Shown: positions 1-7,175, numbered from the stretch's first letter. The stretch is DNA of 8,934 nt from an uncultured Clostridia bacterium (GCA_946615785.1 CAMOIA010000049.1:1-8934), one strand, 5' to 3'. A program made the numbers and translations. Notes: generated from the sequence alone by a model not told the origin.

Positions 1-2138
1 ACCTTGACGGGGATCGGATAATTGCCGCCCACGGAGTCGCAGCCGTCGCCGACGGCGAAGGAGGGGGAGAGTTCGCCCACAGCCGGGCAGGAGAAGCTTT
101 CTGCGGTCGCGTTGGGCAGGTCTTCCACTTTCAGCTGATAGATGAATTTTTCCCAGGTTTCGGTATCAGAGAGGGGGATATCCTTCATGGCCGCCAGGTT
201 CAAACCGCTTTCCACGCCGAATTTCGAAGCGATTTCAGCAAAGCTCGGCGCGTTGTCGGGCTTGACATACCATTCGCCGTCCAGCACGTCCATCATTTCT
301 TTGGTGGCGGTGACGGTGGTCTGGCTCACCGGGAAGGTCGCTGCCCAATCGCTGCGGCTCAGGTAGGTGCCCGCGCCGTCGATCCAGTAGTTCAGGTCGC
401 AGTCGGCGAACTGGTTGGAAACGGCCACGCCGTTTTCACCGTAGCGGTATTTTTCCTGGTTGAAGGTTTCGCTCCACTTGTGGGTCTTCGCGGCCGCGCC
501 GTCTCCGGTCATGCCGTTTGAGACGGTGTAGCCCTGCGCGCAGAGCACGTTGTTGAGCGCGTCGTGGGCGTCGTCGCCGATGGCGAGGTAATAATCGCCG
601 CCGGAGAGAATGTAGCCGCCTTCGCCGCCGTTCGCGGTCATGTCATAGCTGGCCAGGAGATATTTGTCAACCGTCACAGTCACGGTTTCAGAGGCGCCGG
701 GCTGGAGCAGCTGGGTCTTGCCGAAGCCGACGATGGCGATGGCGGATTTTTCGACCTTATGTTCCTTTTCGTAAGCGCCGTAAGGCGTCTGGGCATACAC
801 CTGCACCACGCTCTTGCCGGCGACGGCGCCTGTGTTCTTCACGGTGACCTTGGCGGTGATGGTATCCTCGCCGACCGTCACGCTGTCCAGGGTCTGTTCA
901 AAGGTGGTATAGCTCAGGCCGAAGCCGAAGGGATACTGCACCTCGTCCGCGTAATTCCAGTTCGCAGCGCCCTTTAATGCGCCCACGCCGGAAGAAGCGT
1001 TGCCCTGGCCCATGACGGCGTCGGCATAGCGGGTTTCATAATAGCGGTAGCCGATGTAGATGTTTTCCGCCTGGAAGGAGATGTATTCCGCGCGTTCGTC
1101 CTCGCCGATGGTGGCGTTGATTTCATCCACGTTGGCAAACTTGGGGGTATCGGTTCCGGAGTTCACCACGGCCGGGGCGGAGAGGGAATTGGTGGCATAG
1201 GTGTCCACCAGTTTGCCGGAGGGGTTCACAGTGCCCCTGAGGATTTCCGCAACGCCTGTGAAGCCCTGATGTCCGGGATAGCCGATGAACAGGATGGCGT
1301 CGGCATATTCCTTGATCTCGTGCACTTCCATCTGGTTGGGGCTGTTGAGCAGCACGATCACCTTGTCAAAGTTGGCGCGGACCATTTCCAGCAGGTCGCG
1401 CTCGTTCTTATGCAGCGCCAGGGAACTGATGGGCTCGGCAGAGCCGCCCACATCGTCCTTGTCCTGCATGTTCAGGTCCGTGCCCTCCGCGCCTTCGCGG
1501 GTGAAGACCACGATGGCGGCGTCGCTGTATTCGGCGAAGGAACCGGTATACTGCTCGTAGAAGGCTCTGTTTTCCTCGCTGCCGGCGGCAGAGCCGGTCA
1601 CGGCGATGGACATGCCGCCCCAGCCCTGGCGCATTTCGCCGCGCGCCGCGGTGCCGGAGAGCAGGCCGTTCCACAGCGTTTCGTTCACCTGGAAGCCCTG
1701 CGCTTCCAGCGCGGTTTTCAGGTCGACGGCGTTGACGGCGCCGGTCTTGACCTTGGTGCCCGCGGAGGAAGCCTGATAGGCGGGATCCACCGCGCCGTGG
1801 CCGAATACGGAAACTTTGGTTGCGTCGGTCAGGGGAAGCACGCTGTTGCTGTTCATCAGCAGCGCCGCGCCTTCCCGCATTTCATTCACGTTCTGTTCCA
1901 GGGCCGCGGCGATGGCGGCCGCCTGGGCCTGCGGATCGTCGAACGCGCCGAACTGGCTCTTAAAATACGTTGTGTCGGTCGGAGCGGTGCCTTTTTCCAC
2001 CACGCGGGCGGTGCTGATGCCCAGCGTGCTGTTAATGTAGCTGGCGTTCGCGGTGGCGAGCGTATTGCCGATCAGCGCGATCACCAGAATGACCGCGAAA
2101 ACCGACGTCAGGCCTGCCCACAGTTTTGAATTTTTCAA
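1..2138 (-). CDS. Membrane-anchored family 3 glycoside hydrolase (beta-glucosidase type), permuted domain order, 3' end outside window
   Basis: Reading from a TTG at 2138, 712 codons are open to the window edge. Residues about 7-29 form one hydrophobic segment after a short Lys-containing start, which suggests a signal anchor and an extracytoplasmic enzyme. Residues about 70-330 match the alpha/beta sandwich domain usually found second in GH3 enzymes: VFGHGA near 107, a TREGAEGTDLN stretch near 210, and ERDLLEMV...KVIVLLNSP near 240-265. YPFGFGLSY at 402-410 opens a fibronectin III-like domain to about 500. LSRSDWAATFP (593-603) and DGCDS (698-702) are typical of the start of the GH3 barrel in the reversed-order subfamily described for Ruminococcus albus and Butyrivibrio beta-glucosidases. 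The catalytic Asp would lie beyond position 1. Expected role: removal of terminal beta-linked sugars outside the cell; substrate unknown. The start rests on a strong ribosome site and the signal segment; no in-frame ATG precedes the first domain. Confidence 0.9.
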   Translation of the reverse strand, partial: MKNSKLWAGLTSVFAVILVIALIGNTLATANASYINSTLGISTARVVEKGTAPTDTTYFKSQFGAFDDPQAQAAAIAAALEQNVNEMREGAALLMNSNSVLPLTDATKVSVFGHGAVDPAYQASSAGTKVKTGAVNAVDLKTALEAQGFQVNETLWNGLLSGTAARGEMRQGWGGMSIAVTGSAAGSEENRAFYEQYTGSFAEYSDAAIVVFTREGAEGTDLNMQDKDDVGGSAEPISSLALHKNERDLLEMVRANFDKVIVLLNSPNQMEVHEIKEYADAILFIGYPGHQGFTGVAEILRGTVNPSGKLVDTYATNSLSAPAVVNSGTDTPKFANVDEINATIGEDERAEYISFQAENIYIGYRYYETRYADAVMGQGNASSGVGALKGAANWNYADEVQYPFGFGLSYTTFEQTLDSVTVGEDTITAKVTVKNTGAVAGKSVVQVYAQTPYGAYEKEHKVEKSAIAIVGFGKTQLLQPGASETVTVTVDKYLLASYDMTANGGEGGYILSGGDYYLAIGDDAHDALNNVLCAQGYTVSNGMTGDGAAAKTHKWSETFNQEKYRYGENGVAVSNQFADCDLNYWIDGAGTYLSRSDWAATFPVSQTTVTATKEMMDVLDGEWYVKPDNAPSFAEIASKFGVESGLNLAAMKDIPLSDTETWEKFIYQLKVEDLPNATAESFSCPAVGELSPSFAVGDGCDSVGGNYPIPVK

Positions 2139-2144
2139 TTCTTT

Positions 2145-2152
2145 CCCCTCCC
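2145..2152 (-). promoter_or_regulatory. Ribosome binding site deciding the TTG start of the GH3 gene
   Basis: On the minus strand the bases read GGGAGGGG, followed by six bases (AAAGAA) and then TTG. This strong Shine-Dalgarno site, together with the signal-anchor segment encoded directly after it, supports the rare TTG start. The next in-frame ATG is around residue 69, inside the mature protein. Confidence 0.75.
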
Positions 2153-2156
2153 TTTT

Positions 2157-2175
2157 TGATGGTTCTTTCCCATCA
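2157..2175 (-). repeat. Inverted repeat in the GH3 leader
   Basis: TGATGG and CCATCA form a perfect 6-bp inverted repeat around a 7-base loop, just upstream of the GGGAGGGG ribosome site. In the mRNA it would be a small hairpin that could influence translation, or the DNA could be an operator. No U-tract follows in the direction of transcription, so it is not a usual terminator. Confidence 0.4.
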
Positions 2176-2179
2176 GATG

Positions 2180-2193
2180 TCACAATCAGTGTA
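2180..2193 (-). promoter_or_regulatory. Possible -10 box plus ATTGTGA element upstream of the GH3 gene
   Basis: On the minus strand TACACT (2193-2188), one base, then ATTGTGA (2186-2180). The same arrangement is seen at the two rightward promoters of this window. No good -35 hexamer lies 16-18 bp upstream, so a promoter here would be weak or activator-dependent. The alternative is that the gene is only read through from the sensor kinase gene, since the 99-bp gap has no evident terminator. Confidence 0.35.
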
Positions 2194-2237
2194 AATCAAA
2201 CCGGATTGGATAGGAAGGGGCGCTTCGTAACTGGTCG

Positions 2238-3512
2238 TTATTTTGACGCAGCTGGTTTTTGCAGGGGAAACAGAATGTCCAGGGTAAAGATTCCGTCCTC
2301 CCAGCCGCTTGTCAGCGCGCCCTTGTATTTTTCGCACAGATACCGCATGGAGCGCATGCCAAAACCGTGATAATCCTTGTCAGGCTTGCTGGTCACGGGC
2401 AGCCCGTCCATAAACAGGGGTTCCCTGGCGCAGGGATTTTCCACGTGAATGGTAAACAGGCTTTCCCTCTGGGCGGCGTACAGGGTGATGATCCGCCTGT
2501 CTTCCGCCTGCTCCTGCCGCGCCGCTTCAATGGCGTTGTCAAGGGCGTTTCCAAGCAGGCTGTACAGATCTTCCACCGTCAGAAAACCAAGCCCGCTCCC
2601 GTCCACGATGCTGCGGATGAGAATGTGGTTTTTTTCGGCCAGCAGGCTTTTTTCCGCCAGGATGATGTCCACGTCCTTATTTCCGGTTTTCGGAAAGCGG
2701 TCGTAGATCAGCACGGCTTTTTCAAGCTCCGCGATGCTTTTTTCCTGTTCGTCGCCGCTCATATGGCGCAGCGCGGCGATCTGGTGCTTCAGGTCGTGGC
2801 ATTTTCGGTTGATCACGTCGATGGTGGCGCGGCTGATTTCGTGCTGTTCCTGCTCCTGCCGAAGCAGGCCCTGCATGATCATCTGATCGCGCTCCGCCTT
2901 TCGGATGCGGAATACGTCCAGCAGGATCAGAAGGAGCAGCACGCAGGAAAAGCAGTCGAAAAACTGCATGCCCACCGTGTCCGTTTCCATCGAGGTGGAC
3001 CAGTAGCTGAGCACGTAAATGATCAGGGTGGAAACGATTGCGAAAACCACGAGGTAGGGATGCCTGAAATCCACGGTTTCACTGCCCCGGAACCGTTCGC
3101 GCAGAAAGCGCCAGACCAGCACGCAGGCAGCGGCCATATACAGCAGCTGGAAAAGCTGCGCCGCGGTGAAGGAAAGCGAAAACGCCATCTCCGTGATCCG
3201 GTACAGGCAGTGTACGACGTGCTGCACGGTGTGGGCCACGCAGGCATAAAAAACGACCTGCCGAAGGTTCATGCGGAAGCAGAAGGCGATCAGCAGCCCG
3301 GAAAGCACAAGCATGGCCAGAAACCCGAACGTGAACCAGCCCAGGGTCAGGAAGGACGCGAAAAACCCGCCGGGGACGATCGCGGGCAGCGCGCAGTAAA
3401 GCCCCGCTGACAGGATCAGCCGGACACAGAAATGTCTTTGGCGCTGCAGACGGGCGCAGAACAGAAGCTCAATGGCAAGGATCTGAAGATGAAAGTAATT
3501 GATATACCACAT
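2238..3512 (-). CDS. Sensor histidine kinase, GHKL/AgrC-like
   Basis: 424 residues. The first 200 or so are mostly hydrophobic, with about six membrane segments (roughly 5-20, 32-52, 55-78, 85-103, 115-135, 152-172, 181-201; the first ones are uncertain). A helical linker follows (about 203-235). The phospho-acceptor motif is CHDLKHQ with His239, the form typical of AgrC/LytS-like kinases. The ATP-binding part shows the N-box as GNALDNAIEA (Asn322, Asn326) and a glycine motif HGFGMRSM (383-388). The kinase would autophosphorylate at His239 and pass phosphate to the regulator encoded directly upstream. Its ATG shares one base with that gene's stop (TGATG), and GGAGGG lies 8 bases before the ATG, so translation is probably coupled. 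The signal is unknown; no AgrD-like peptide gene was seen nearby. Confidence 0.93.
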   Translation of the reverse strand: MWYINYFHLQILAIELLFCARLQRQRHFCVRLILSAGLYCALPAIVPGGFFASFLTLGWFTFGFLAMLVLSGLLIAFCFRMNLRQVVFYACVAHTVQHVVHCLYRITEMAFSLSFTAAQLFQLLYMAAACVLVWRFLRERFRGSETVDFRHPYLVVFAIVSTLIIYVLSYWSTSMETDTVGMQFFDCFSCVLLLLILLDVFRIRKAERDQMIMQGLLRQEQEQHEISRATIDVINRKCHDLKHQIAALRHMSGDEQEKSIAELEKAVLIYDRFPKTGNKDVDIILAEKSLLAEKNHILIRSIVDGSGLGFLTVEDLYSLLGNALDNAIEAARQEQAEDRRIITLYAAQRESLFTIHVENPCAREPLFMDGLPVTSKPDKDYHGFGMRSMRYLCEKYKGALTSGWEDGIFTLDILFPLQKPAASK

Positions 3513-4219
3513 CAGACGCGCCCTCCAAGCAAAGAGGCCATTTTTTCAAGGCATTCTTTTCTCCGCCTTCTGGAAACGGGCACCACGGCGCCGCCTGCGG
3601 TCAGGGAATCCTCCGCAAGGGACGACACCTGATCGCAGTTGACCAGATGGCTCTGCGTGGCCCGGAAAAACCGGTCAAACCGCCCGTCCTTTTCCAGATC
3701 CGTCAGTTTGCCGTACGCTTCGTATTGCCGATCCTTCGTGTGATAGATCAGCATGTGGTTGTAAACCTCCACATACGTCAGGTCGCGGACGGCGATTTTA
3801 TGAACGGTGTTTTTACTCGAGATCAGCACCGTCGCCTCCGAGCGCCGGCCAAGGGCACGCGAAATCCTGTCCAGCTTGAGCGAAAATTCGCCAAACCGGA
3901 CGGGTTTTACGATAAAATCGAACGCGCCGACCTCGTACCCGTGGATGGCGTACTGCGCCATGCTGGTCACAAAACAGAGGATCACGCTTTCATCCAGCGC
4001 CCGAAGGCGCCTTGCGCATTCCATTCCGTTCATCATCGGCATCATGATGTCCATGAACACGACGTCGTAATCCCCGGAGTATTTTTCCAGAAAAACCACG
4101 GGGTTGTCATAGACGTCCGTTGACAGCTCAGCCTTTTTTTCGGAAGCGTATTTCCGAAGATATCGCGTGATTTCTTCAGAAGCGCTTTTTTCGTCTTCCA
4201 CGACGGCGATCTTCAGCAT
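3512..4219 (-). CDS. Response regulator, receiver plus LytTR DNA-binding domain
   Basis: 235 residues. The receiver domain (about 1-120) has all conserved residues visible: acidic pair Glu8/Asp9, phospho-acceptor Asp57 within FMDIMMP, Thr85, and Lys105 in IVKPV. The C-terminal part (about 135-235) is LytTR-like: ISSKNTVHKIAVRDLTYVEVYNH, then FFRATQSHLVNCDQV, and VPVSRRRRKE near the end. Such regulators bind DNA as dimers at spaced direct repeats and often control surface or secreted functions. The gene sits 18 bp after murI, with GGAG in the gap, and overlaps the kinase gene by one base. Target genes cannot be read from sequence; the neighbouring GH3 gene is a plausible guess only. Confidence 0.95.
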   Translation of the reverse strand: MLKIAVVEDEKSASEEITRYLRKYASEKKAELSTDVYDNPVVFLEKYSGDYDVVFMDIMMPMMNGMECARRLRALDESVILCFVTSMAQYAIHGYEVGAFDFIVKPVRFGEFSLKLDRISRALGRRSEATVLISSKNTVHKIAVRDLTYVEVYNHMLIYHTKDRQYEAYGKLTDLEKDGRFDRFFRATQSHLVNCDQVSSLAEDSLTAGGAVVPVSRRRRKECLEKMASLLGGRV

Positions 4220-4237
4220 GGGCTCACTCCGTGCGCT

Positions 4238-5038
4238 TTATTGAAGCGCTTCTGGTCCGGGTAATTCTTCCATAAGCGGCGTGTCGTAGAGCGCCTTCAG
4301 GCGTTTTTCAAACGCTTCCCCACCGCTTGAAAGGATCGTGACGGTGCCCTTTTGCCCCTCCGGCGCAAGCAGCCCTTCCTCCGTGAGGCGGCGCTGCAGT
4401 TGCCTTGCGGTGCCGAGGTTCCCGTCCAGCACGGGGGTGCCTTTTGAAAAAAACGAGGCGATCACGCTGCGCAGAAACACATAATGCGTGCAGCCGAGCA
4501 CCACGGCGTCCACCTTCTGATCCTGAAAAGGGGCAAAGAGGCGCTGAAGGTAGTCGCGCAGTTCCCCGCCGTCCAGAATGCCCCGTTCCACAAATTCCAT
4601 CAGGCCGGGGCAGGGGAGGGGGACGACGCCCTCGCCGTATTTTTCGCTGAGCCTGCGGTATTTTTCGCTTTTGAGCGTTCCGGGGGTCGCCATGGAAAGG
4701 ACGATGCCGCCCTTCCGGCAGCCGGACGCGGGCTTGATGGCGGGCTCCATGCCGATGATGGGCATGGCATAACGCGCCCGCAGGCTTTCCGCGGCAGCGG
4801 CGGTCGCCGTGTTGCAGGCGATGACGACGGCCTTCGCGTTTCTGTCAAGGAGGAAGCGCACGGCGTTTTCCGCAAGCGCTCTTACTTCCTGCGGCCCCTT
4901 GGTGCCGTAGGGGGCGTTTTTGTCGTCCCCGTAGAACAGAAAGTCTTCCCGGGGCAGAAGGCGCGTCATGGTTTTGAGCACGCTGATGCCGCCTGCGCCG
5001 GAATCGAACACCCCGACGGGCCTGGAATTTGCGCTCAT
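4238..5038 (-). CDS. murI: Glutamate racemase
   Basis: 266 residues, the usual length. It interconverts L- and D-glutamate in the cytoplasm, supplying D-Glu for peptidoglycan. The N-terminal FDSGAGGISVL carries the conserved Asp12 and Ser13. PYGTKG follows at 43-48. The two catalytic cysteines are Cys75 in ACNTATA and Cys183 in LGCTHY, with His185 next to the second. GMEPAIKPA (96-104) is another family signature. No cofactor site is expected, since this family does not need PLP. The start overlaps the upstream nucleotidase stop by four bases (ATGA), and a GGGAGGGAAAGG ribosome site precedes the ATG, so the two are co-translated. Being in one operon with a two-component system links wall precursor supply to signalling by position only. 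Confidence 0.96.
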   Translation of the reverse strand: MSANSRPVGVFDSGAGGISVLKTMTRLLPREDFLFYGDDKNAPYGTKGPQEVRALAENAVRFLLDRNAKAVVIACNTATAAAAESLRARYAMPIIGMEPAIKPASGCRKGGIVLSMATPGTLKSEKYRRLSEKYGEGVVPLPCPGLMEFVERGILDGGELRDYLQRLFAPFQDQKVDAVVLGCTHYVFLRSVIASFFSKGTPVLDGNLGTARQLQRRLTEEGLLAPEGQKGTVTILSSGGEAFEKRLKALYDTPLMEELPGPEALQ

Positions 5039-5961
5039 GCCTTTCCCTCCCTCGGGTCGTCCCCCATGCGGTAGGGCACAAGCGCCGAAGGCACCACCTC
5101 CGAGGCGGGATCGGTGTGCACGCGCTGATCGTCAAAAAAGATGTGCGCGCCAAAGGCCTTCAGCACGTCCCGCTTGCCCGCGCCGGCGAGGAAGAAGGCC
5201 TCGTCCACCCGCACGTTCCAGTTGCGCAGGGTTTTGATGGCGCGCTCGTGCGCGGGCGCGCCGCGGGAGGTTACCAGCGCCGTGCGGATGGGCGCGGCGC
5301 TTTGCGGGAACATGGCCTGCAGGTTGGAAAGCAGCTTTAAAAAATGCGCGAAAGGGCCTTCGTTCATCGGCACGTCGGCCTCGGCGCGCTCATGCGCCTG
5401 AAAAGCCTCGATGCCGCTGGACTGGAAAATGCGCTCGGATTCGGCGGAAAAGAGCACCGCGTCGCCGTCGAAGGCGATGTTGATGCGCCCGTCGTCCGCG
5501 CCGCCGTCAGAGCGCGCGCTGTCGGTCAGGATCTGCCCCGCGGCAAGGCCGGCGTCGATGGCCTCCCGCACGTCCGGCCCGTAGGCGGAAAGGAAAAGGT
5601 CCGCCTTGAACGCCTTCAGGTACGGGGTCACCTCCGCGCCGCCGACGAGCGCCGCCCTCGTGATGTCAAGGCCGTAGGCCGCGACGGAATTGAAAATGCG
5701 AAGGCTCGTGTCCGGCGAATTGCGGGACATGATGATGACCTCGACCAGCCGTTTGTCGGGAATCAGATCGTTCAGGCGCAGAAACGCCTGCGTCAGCTGA
5801 AAGGCGGCGCCCTTCGGGAGCGGTTCTTTTTCGTGCGCCAGCTGATAGTTCGAATAGGCCTCCAGGCCCTCGGTTTCAAAAATGCGGTTTTCCTTCTCCA
5901 GGTCGAAAAGCGCCCTGGATGAAATGCCGATCACAAGCGGCCCGCTTAAATCATACGCCAT
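5035..5961 (-). CDS. 5'-nucleotidase, cytosolic type I-like family
   Basis: 308 residues. It probably releases phosphate from nucleoside 5'-monophosphates in the cytoplasm. Family signatures I recognise are SRALFDLEKENRIF near the start (15-28), MSRNSPDTSLRIFNS (78-92), LDITRAALVGG (98-108), ADLFLSA and DVREAIDAG (130-138). FDGDAVLFSAESE (164-176) has the paired Asp165/Asp167 of a HAD-like site, and IFFDDQRVH (274-282) gives a second acidic pair. These fit the NT5C1-type nucleotidases, which have bacterial members. It is first in the operon, follows a strong GGAGGAGG ribosome site and a promoter about 70 bp upstream, and overlaps murI by 4 bp. Substrate choice (AMP, IMP or other) cannot be told. 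Confidence 0.88.
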   Translation of the reverse strand: MAYDLSGPLVIGISSRALFDLEKENRIFETEGLEAYSNYQLAHEKEPLPKGAAFQLTQAFLRLNDLIPDKRLVEVIIMSRNSPDTSLRIFNSVAAYGLDITRAALVGGAEVTPYLKAFKADLFLSAYGPDVREAIDAGLAAGQILTDSARSDGGADDGRINIAFDGDAVLFSAESERIFQSSGIEAFQAHERAEADVPMNEGPFAHFLKLLSNLQAMFPQSAAPIRTALVTSRGAPAHERAIKTLRNWNVRVDEAFFLAGAGKRDVLKAFGAHIFFDDQRVHTDPASEVVPSALVPYRMGDDPREGKA

Positions 5962-5999
5962 ACCCTGACCTCCTCCGGCCTGTCCCTGTATCGCTTTGG

Positions 6000-6014
6000 C
6001 GCGGCAATGCCGCG
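6000..6014 (-). repeat. GC-rich inverted repeat in operon leader
   Basis: CGCGGCA and TGCCGCG flank a single central base. In the leader RNA of the nucleotidase operon the outer pairs could form a short hairpin; as DNA it could be a protein-binding palindrome just downstream of the transcription start. No U-run follows, so it is not a standard terminator. Confidence 0.3.
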
Positions 6015-6033
6015 TGAGGCCGGATCCGCCTTC

Positions 6034-6061
6034 ATTATATCACATGGCGGGAAAATGACAA
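6034..6061 (-). promoter_or_regulatory. Sigma-A type promoter of the nucleotidase-murI-two-component operon
   Basis: On the minus strand: -35 TTGTCA (6061-6056), 16-bp spacer, -10 TATAAT (6039-6034), with an extended -10 TG one base before it. The -10 is a perfect match. Transcription would start near 6027, giving a leader of about 65 bases. Unlike the other promoters here, no ATTGTGA follows the -10. Confidence 0.75.
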
Positions 6062-6105
6062 CTTAGGAGAGCCCTCTGGCACTTTGCGGCACGGAAAATC
6101 GCGCT

Positions 6106-6141
6106 TTTTGCGGCGCAAAACTTTTGGCGGCGGAAAAGTTT
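6106..6141. repeat. Two overlapping inverted repeats
   Basis: TTTTGC-GGC-GCAAAA (6106-6120) is a perfect 6-bp inverted repeat. Next to it, AAACTTTT (6118-6125) and AAAAGTTT (6134-6141) are perfect 8-bp arms around GGCGGCGG. They share bases 6118-6120, so both hairpins cannot form fully at once. The motif CTTT..GCGGC..GAAAA also recurs imperfectly at 6082-6098, 6104-6120 and 6121-6138. The region lies upstream of both divergent promoters. Function unknown. Confidence 0.4.
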
Positions 6142-6255
6142 GAAAATCCCTTTCGGATTCATTACGGAAACCGGCGGGGATGTGTCGATTTCAAGTCGTC
6201 CTTGGAAGGCAAGCGCACAATTTTATTACATTTTGACTTGTTACATGGTTTCCTA

Positions 6256-6284
6256 TTGCAAGACGCAAAAAAATGTGATACACT
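6256..6284 (+). promoter_or_regulatory. Promoter of the secreted-protein gene
   Basis: -35 TTGCAA (6256-6261), 17-bp spacer, -10 TACACT (6279-6284) with an extended TG at 6276-6277. The start would be near 6291, about 50 bases before the ATG. Confidence 0.6.
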
Positions 6285-6287
6285 CAT

Positions 6288-6309
6288 ATTGTGAATAAAT
6301 TGTGAATTT
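6288..6309 (+). repeat. Direct repeat of ATTGTGAAT at the transcription start
   Basis: Two exact copies of ATTGTGAAT begin at 6288 and 6299, an 11-bp period that is close to one helical turn. The first starts three bases after the -10 box and overlaps the expected transcription start, a good position for a repressor or an initiation-region element. Single copies of ATTGTGA occur in the same place at two other genes. Confidence 0.5.
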
Positions 6310-6322
6310 GGCACATGCCAAA
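6307..6322 (+). promoter_or_regulatory. Candidate operator palindrome in leader
   Basis: TTTGGCA and TGCCAAA are perfect 7-bp arms around CA, ending five bases before the ribosome site. It could be an operator for a dimeric regulator, or a small leader hairpin (weak, as the loop is too short without opening inner pairs). Confidence 0.45.
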
Positions 6323-6326
6323 CAAT

Positions 6327-6334
6327 AGGAGGAG
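6327..6334 (+). promoter_or_regulatory. Ribosome binding site fixing the start at 6342
   Basis: AGGAGGAG lies seven bases before ATG 6342. An in-frame ATG at 6315 falls inside the palindrome and lacks such a site, and using it would put nine residues before a good signal peptide. The 6342 start is therefore preferred. Confidence 0.8.
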
Positions 6335-6341
6335 ATTCACG

Positions 6342-7154
6342 ATGAAGAAACTTGTGAGCCTGGTATTGGCCGCGATCCTGCTGGCAGCGTGCGCGGTGCC
6401 CGCCTTCGCTTCCGTGAACGAATGGTGCGACAATCTGCCAAGTTATGCCCGTTTCACCTTTGATTACAACGATACTGTGTGCCTGGTGGCGACGGATGAT
6501 CCGCTTTACAACACCACTCCCGGCCACATCACCAACTATTTCCGTTCCCCCGAATGGGTCAACACCACCTTCTTCGGCGTTGGCTACGAAGTGGAGCAGA
6601 TTACCGGCAAGGCCTATCGCGATGAGAACGTCATCCCCGTGGACCTGACCGAAGACGGCACCCTCGTGTATCCCCTCGCCACCGCGTCCGGCGTCATCGT
6701 GGGCCTTGTGTGGACCACCGTTGAAGACGGCGTGCTGATCGTGGACGGCCGCCTGAAGGATGGCGAGATCTACCGCACCAGCGATACCCGCGTGTGCGTG
6801 TATCCCACCCTCGCTTCCCTCAACGGCAAGGGCCTGGTCTTTGAAGCCGGCGACGAAATCGACATCGAAGAAGATCTGGAAGGCGCCGAGGCTGTGCTGG
6901 TTTCCGTGAGCGGCAACTGCACCTACCACAAGAACGTCGGCAGCGGCAAGGTGAAGGAACTGGATCCTTTGACCGGCAAGCCCGTCATGGTGGACGTGCT
7001 CGATAAGGATGGCAAGCCCACCGGCAAGAAGGTGCAGAGCTATCTGTGCATCAACTACTGCCTGCAGGACTACTGGAAGAACGAGCCCAAGTGGAGGGCC
7101 TATCGTGCTTCCCTGAAGCCCGCTCTGAACCTGGTGGAAGACGACCTCGACTGA
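6342..7154 (+). CDS. Secreted protein of unknown family (paralogue of the gene at 8606)
   Basis: 270 residues from the preferred start. A signal peptide is clear: MKK, a hydrophobic core to about residue 19, then AVPAFA before Ser24, a good type I cleavage site. LAAC at 14-17 also resembles a lipobox, so a lipoprotein is possible. The mature part is acidic and rich in beta-prone stretches, with six cysteines (29, 47, 152, 193, 236, 240) that might form disulfides. A Gly/Lys/Pro-rich segment (about 200-230) looks like a linker or loop. The end is CLQDYW (240-245), Trp251, YRASL (254-258), then an acidic tail. From about residue 130 on it aligns with the minus-strand protein at 8606-8934. I recognise no enzyme motif and assign no function. 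It is monocistronic, with its own promoter and terminator. Confidence 0.85.
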   Translation: MKKLVSLVLAAILLAACAVPAFASVNEWCDNLPSYARFTFDYNDTVCLVATDDPLYNTTPGHITNYFRSPEWVNTTFFGVGYEVEQITGKAYRDENVIPVDLTEDGTLVYPLATASGVIVGLVWTTVEDGVLIVDGRLKDGEIYRTSDTRVCVYPTLASLNGKGLVFEAGDEIDIEEDLEGAEAVLVSVSGNCTYHKNVGSGKVKELDPLTGKPVMVDVLDKDGKPTGKKVQSYLCINYCLQDYWKNEPKWRAYRASLKPALNLVEDDLD

Positions 7155-7175
7155 GACAGAAACTGATTTTTCAAA

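Larger units (their letters stand above)
5962..6341. other. Divergent intergenic region
   Basis: A gene-free stretch of 380 bp between the leftward nucleotidase operon and the rightward secreted-protein gene. It contains, from left to right: the operon leader with a GC-rich inverted repeat, the leftward promoter, two overlapping hairpins, a stretch (about 6142-6250) with nothing I recognise, and the rightward promoter with its repeats. A minus-strand open frame covering 6929-6162 is antisense to the secreted gene and lacks coding character. Confidence 0.8.

Noticed and set aside
1269..2129. Long plus-strand open frame of 286 codons
   Set aside because: It is antisense to the GH3 gene; the opposite frame has clear domain motifs, while this one is rich in Gly/His/Val/Arg as expected from a reverse-frame shadow.
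2139..2237. LytTR-type direct-repeat site upstream of the GH3 gene
   Set aside because: I looked for spaced repeats of a GTT-containing 9-mer in this gap and found no convincing pair.
2259..3410. Plus-strand open frame of 383 codons
   Set aside because: It is antisense to the sensor kinase gene, which has all its motifs on the minus strand; His/Gln-rich composition is typical of a shadow.
5344..5922. Plus-strand open frame of 192 codons
   Set aside because: It is antisense to the 5'-nucleotidase gene, which carries recognisable family motifs and a strong ribosome site.
6162..6929. Minus-strand open frame of 255 codons
   Set aside because: It runs antisense to the secreted-protein gene and through its promoter region, and its His/Ala/Gly-rich product matches nothing I know.
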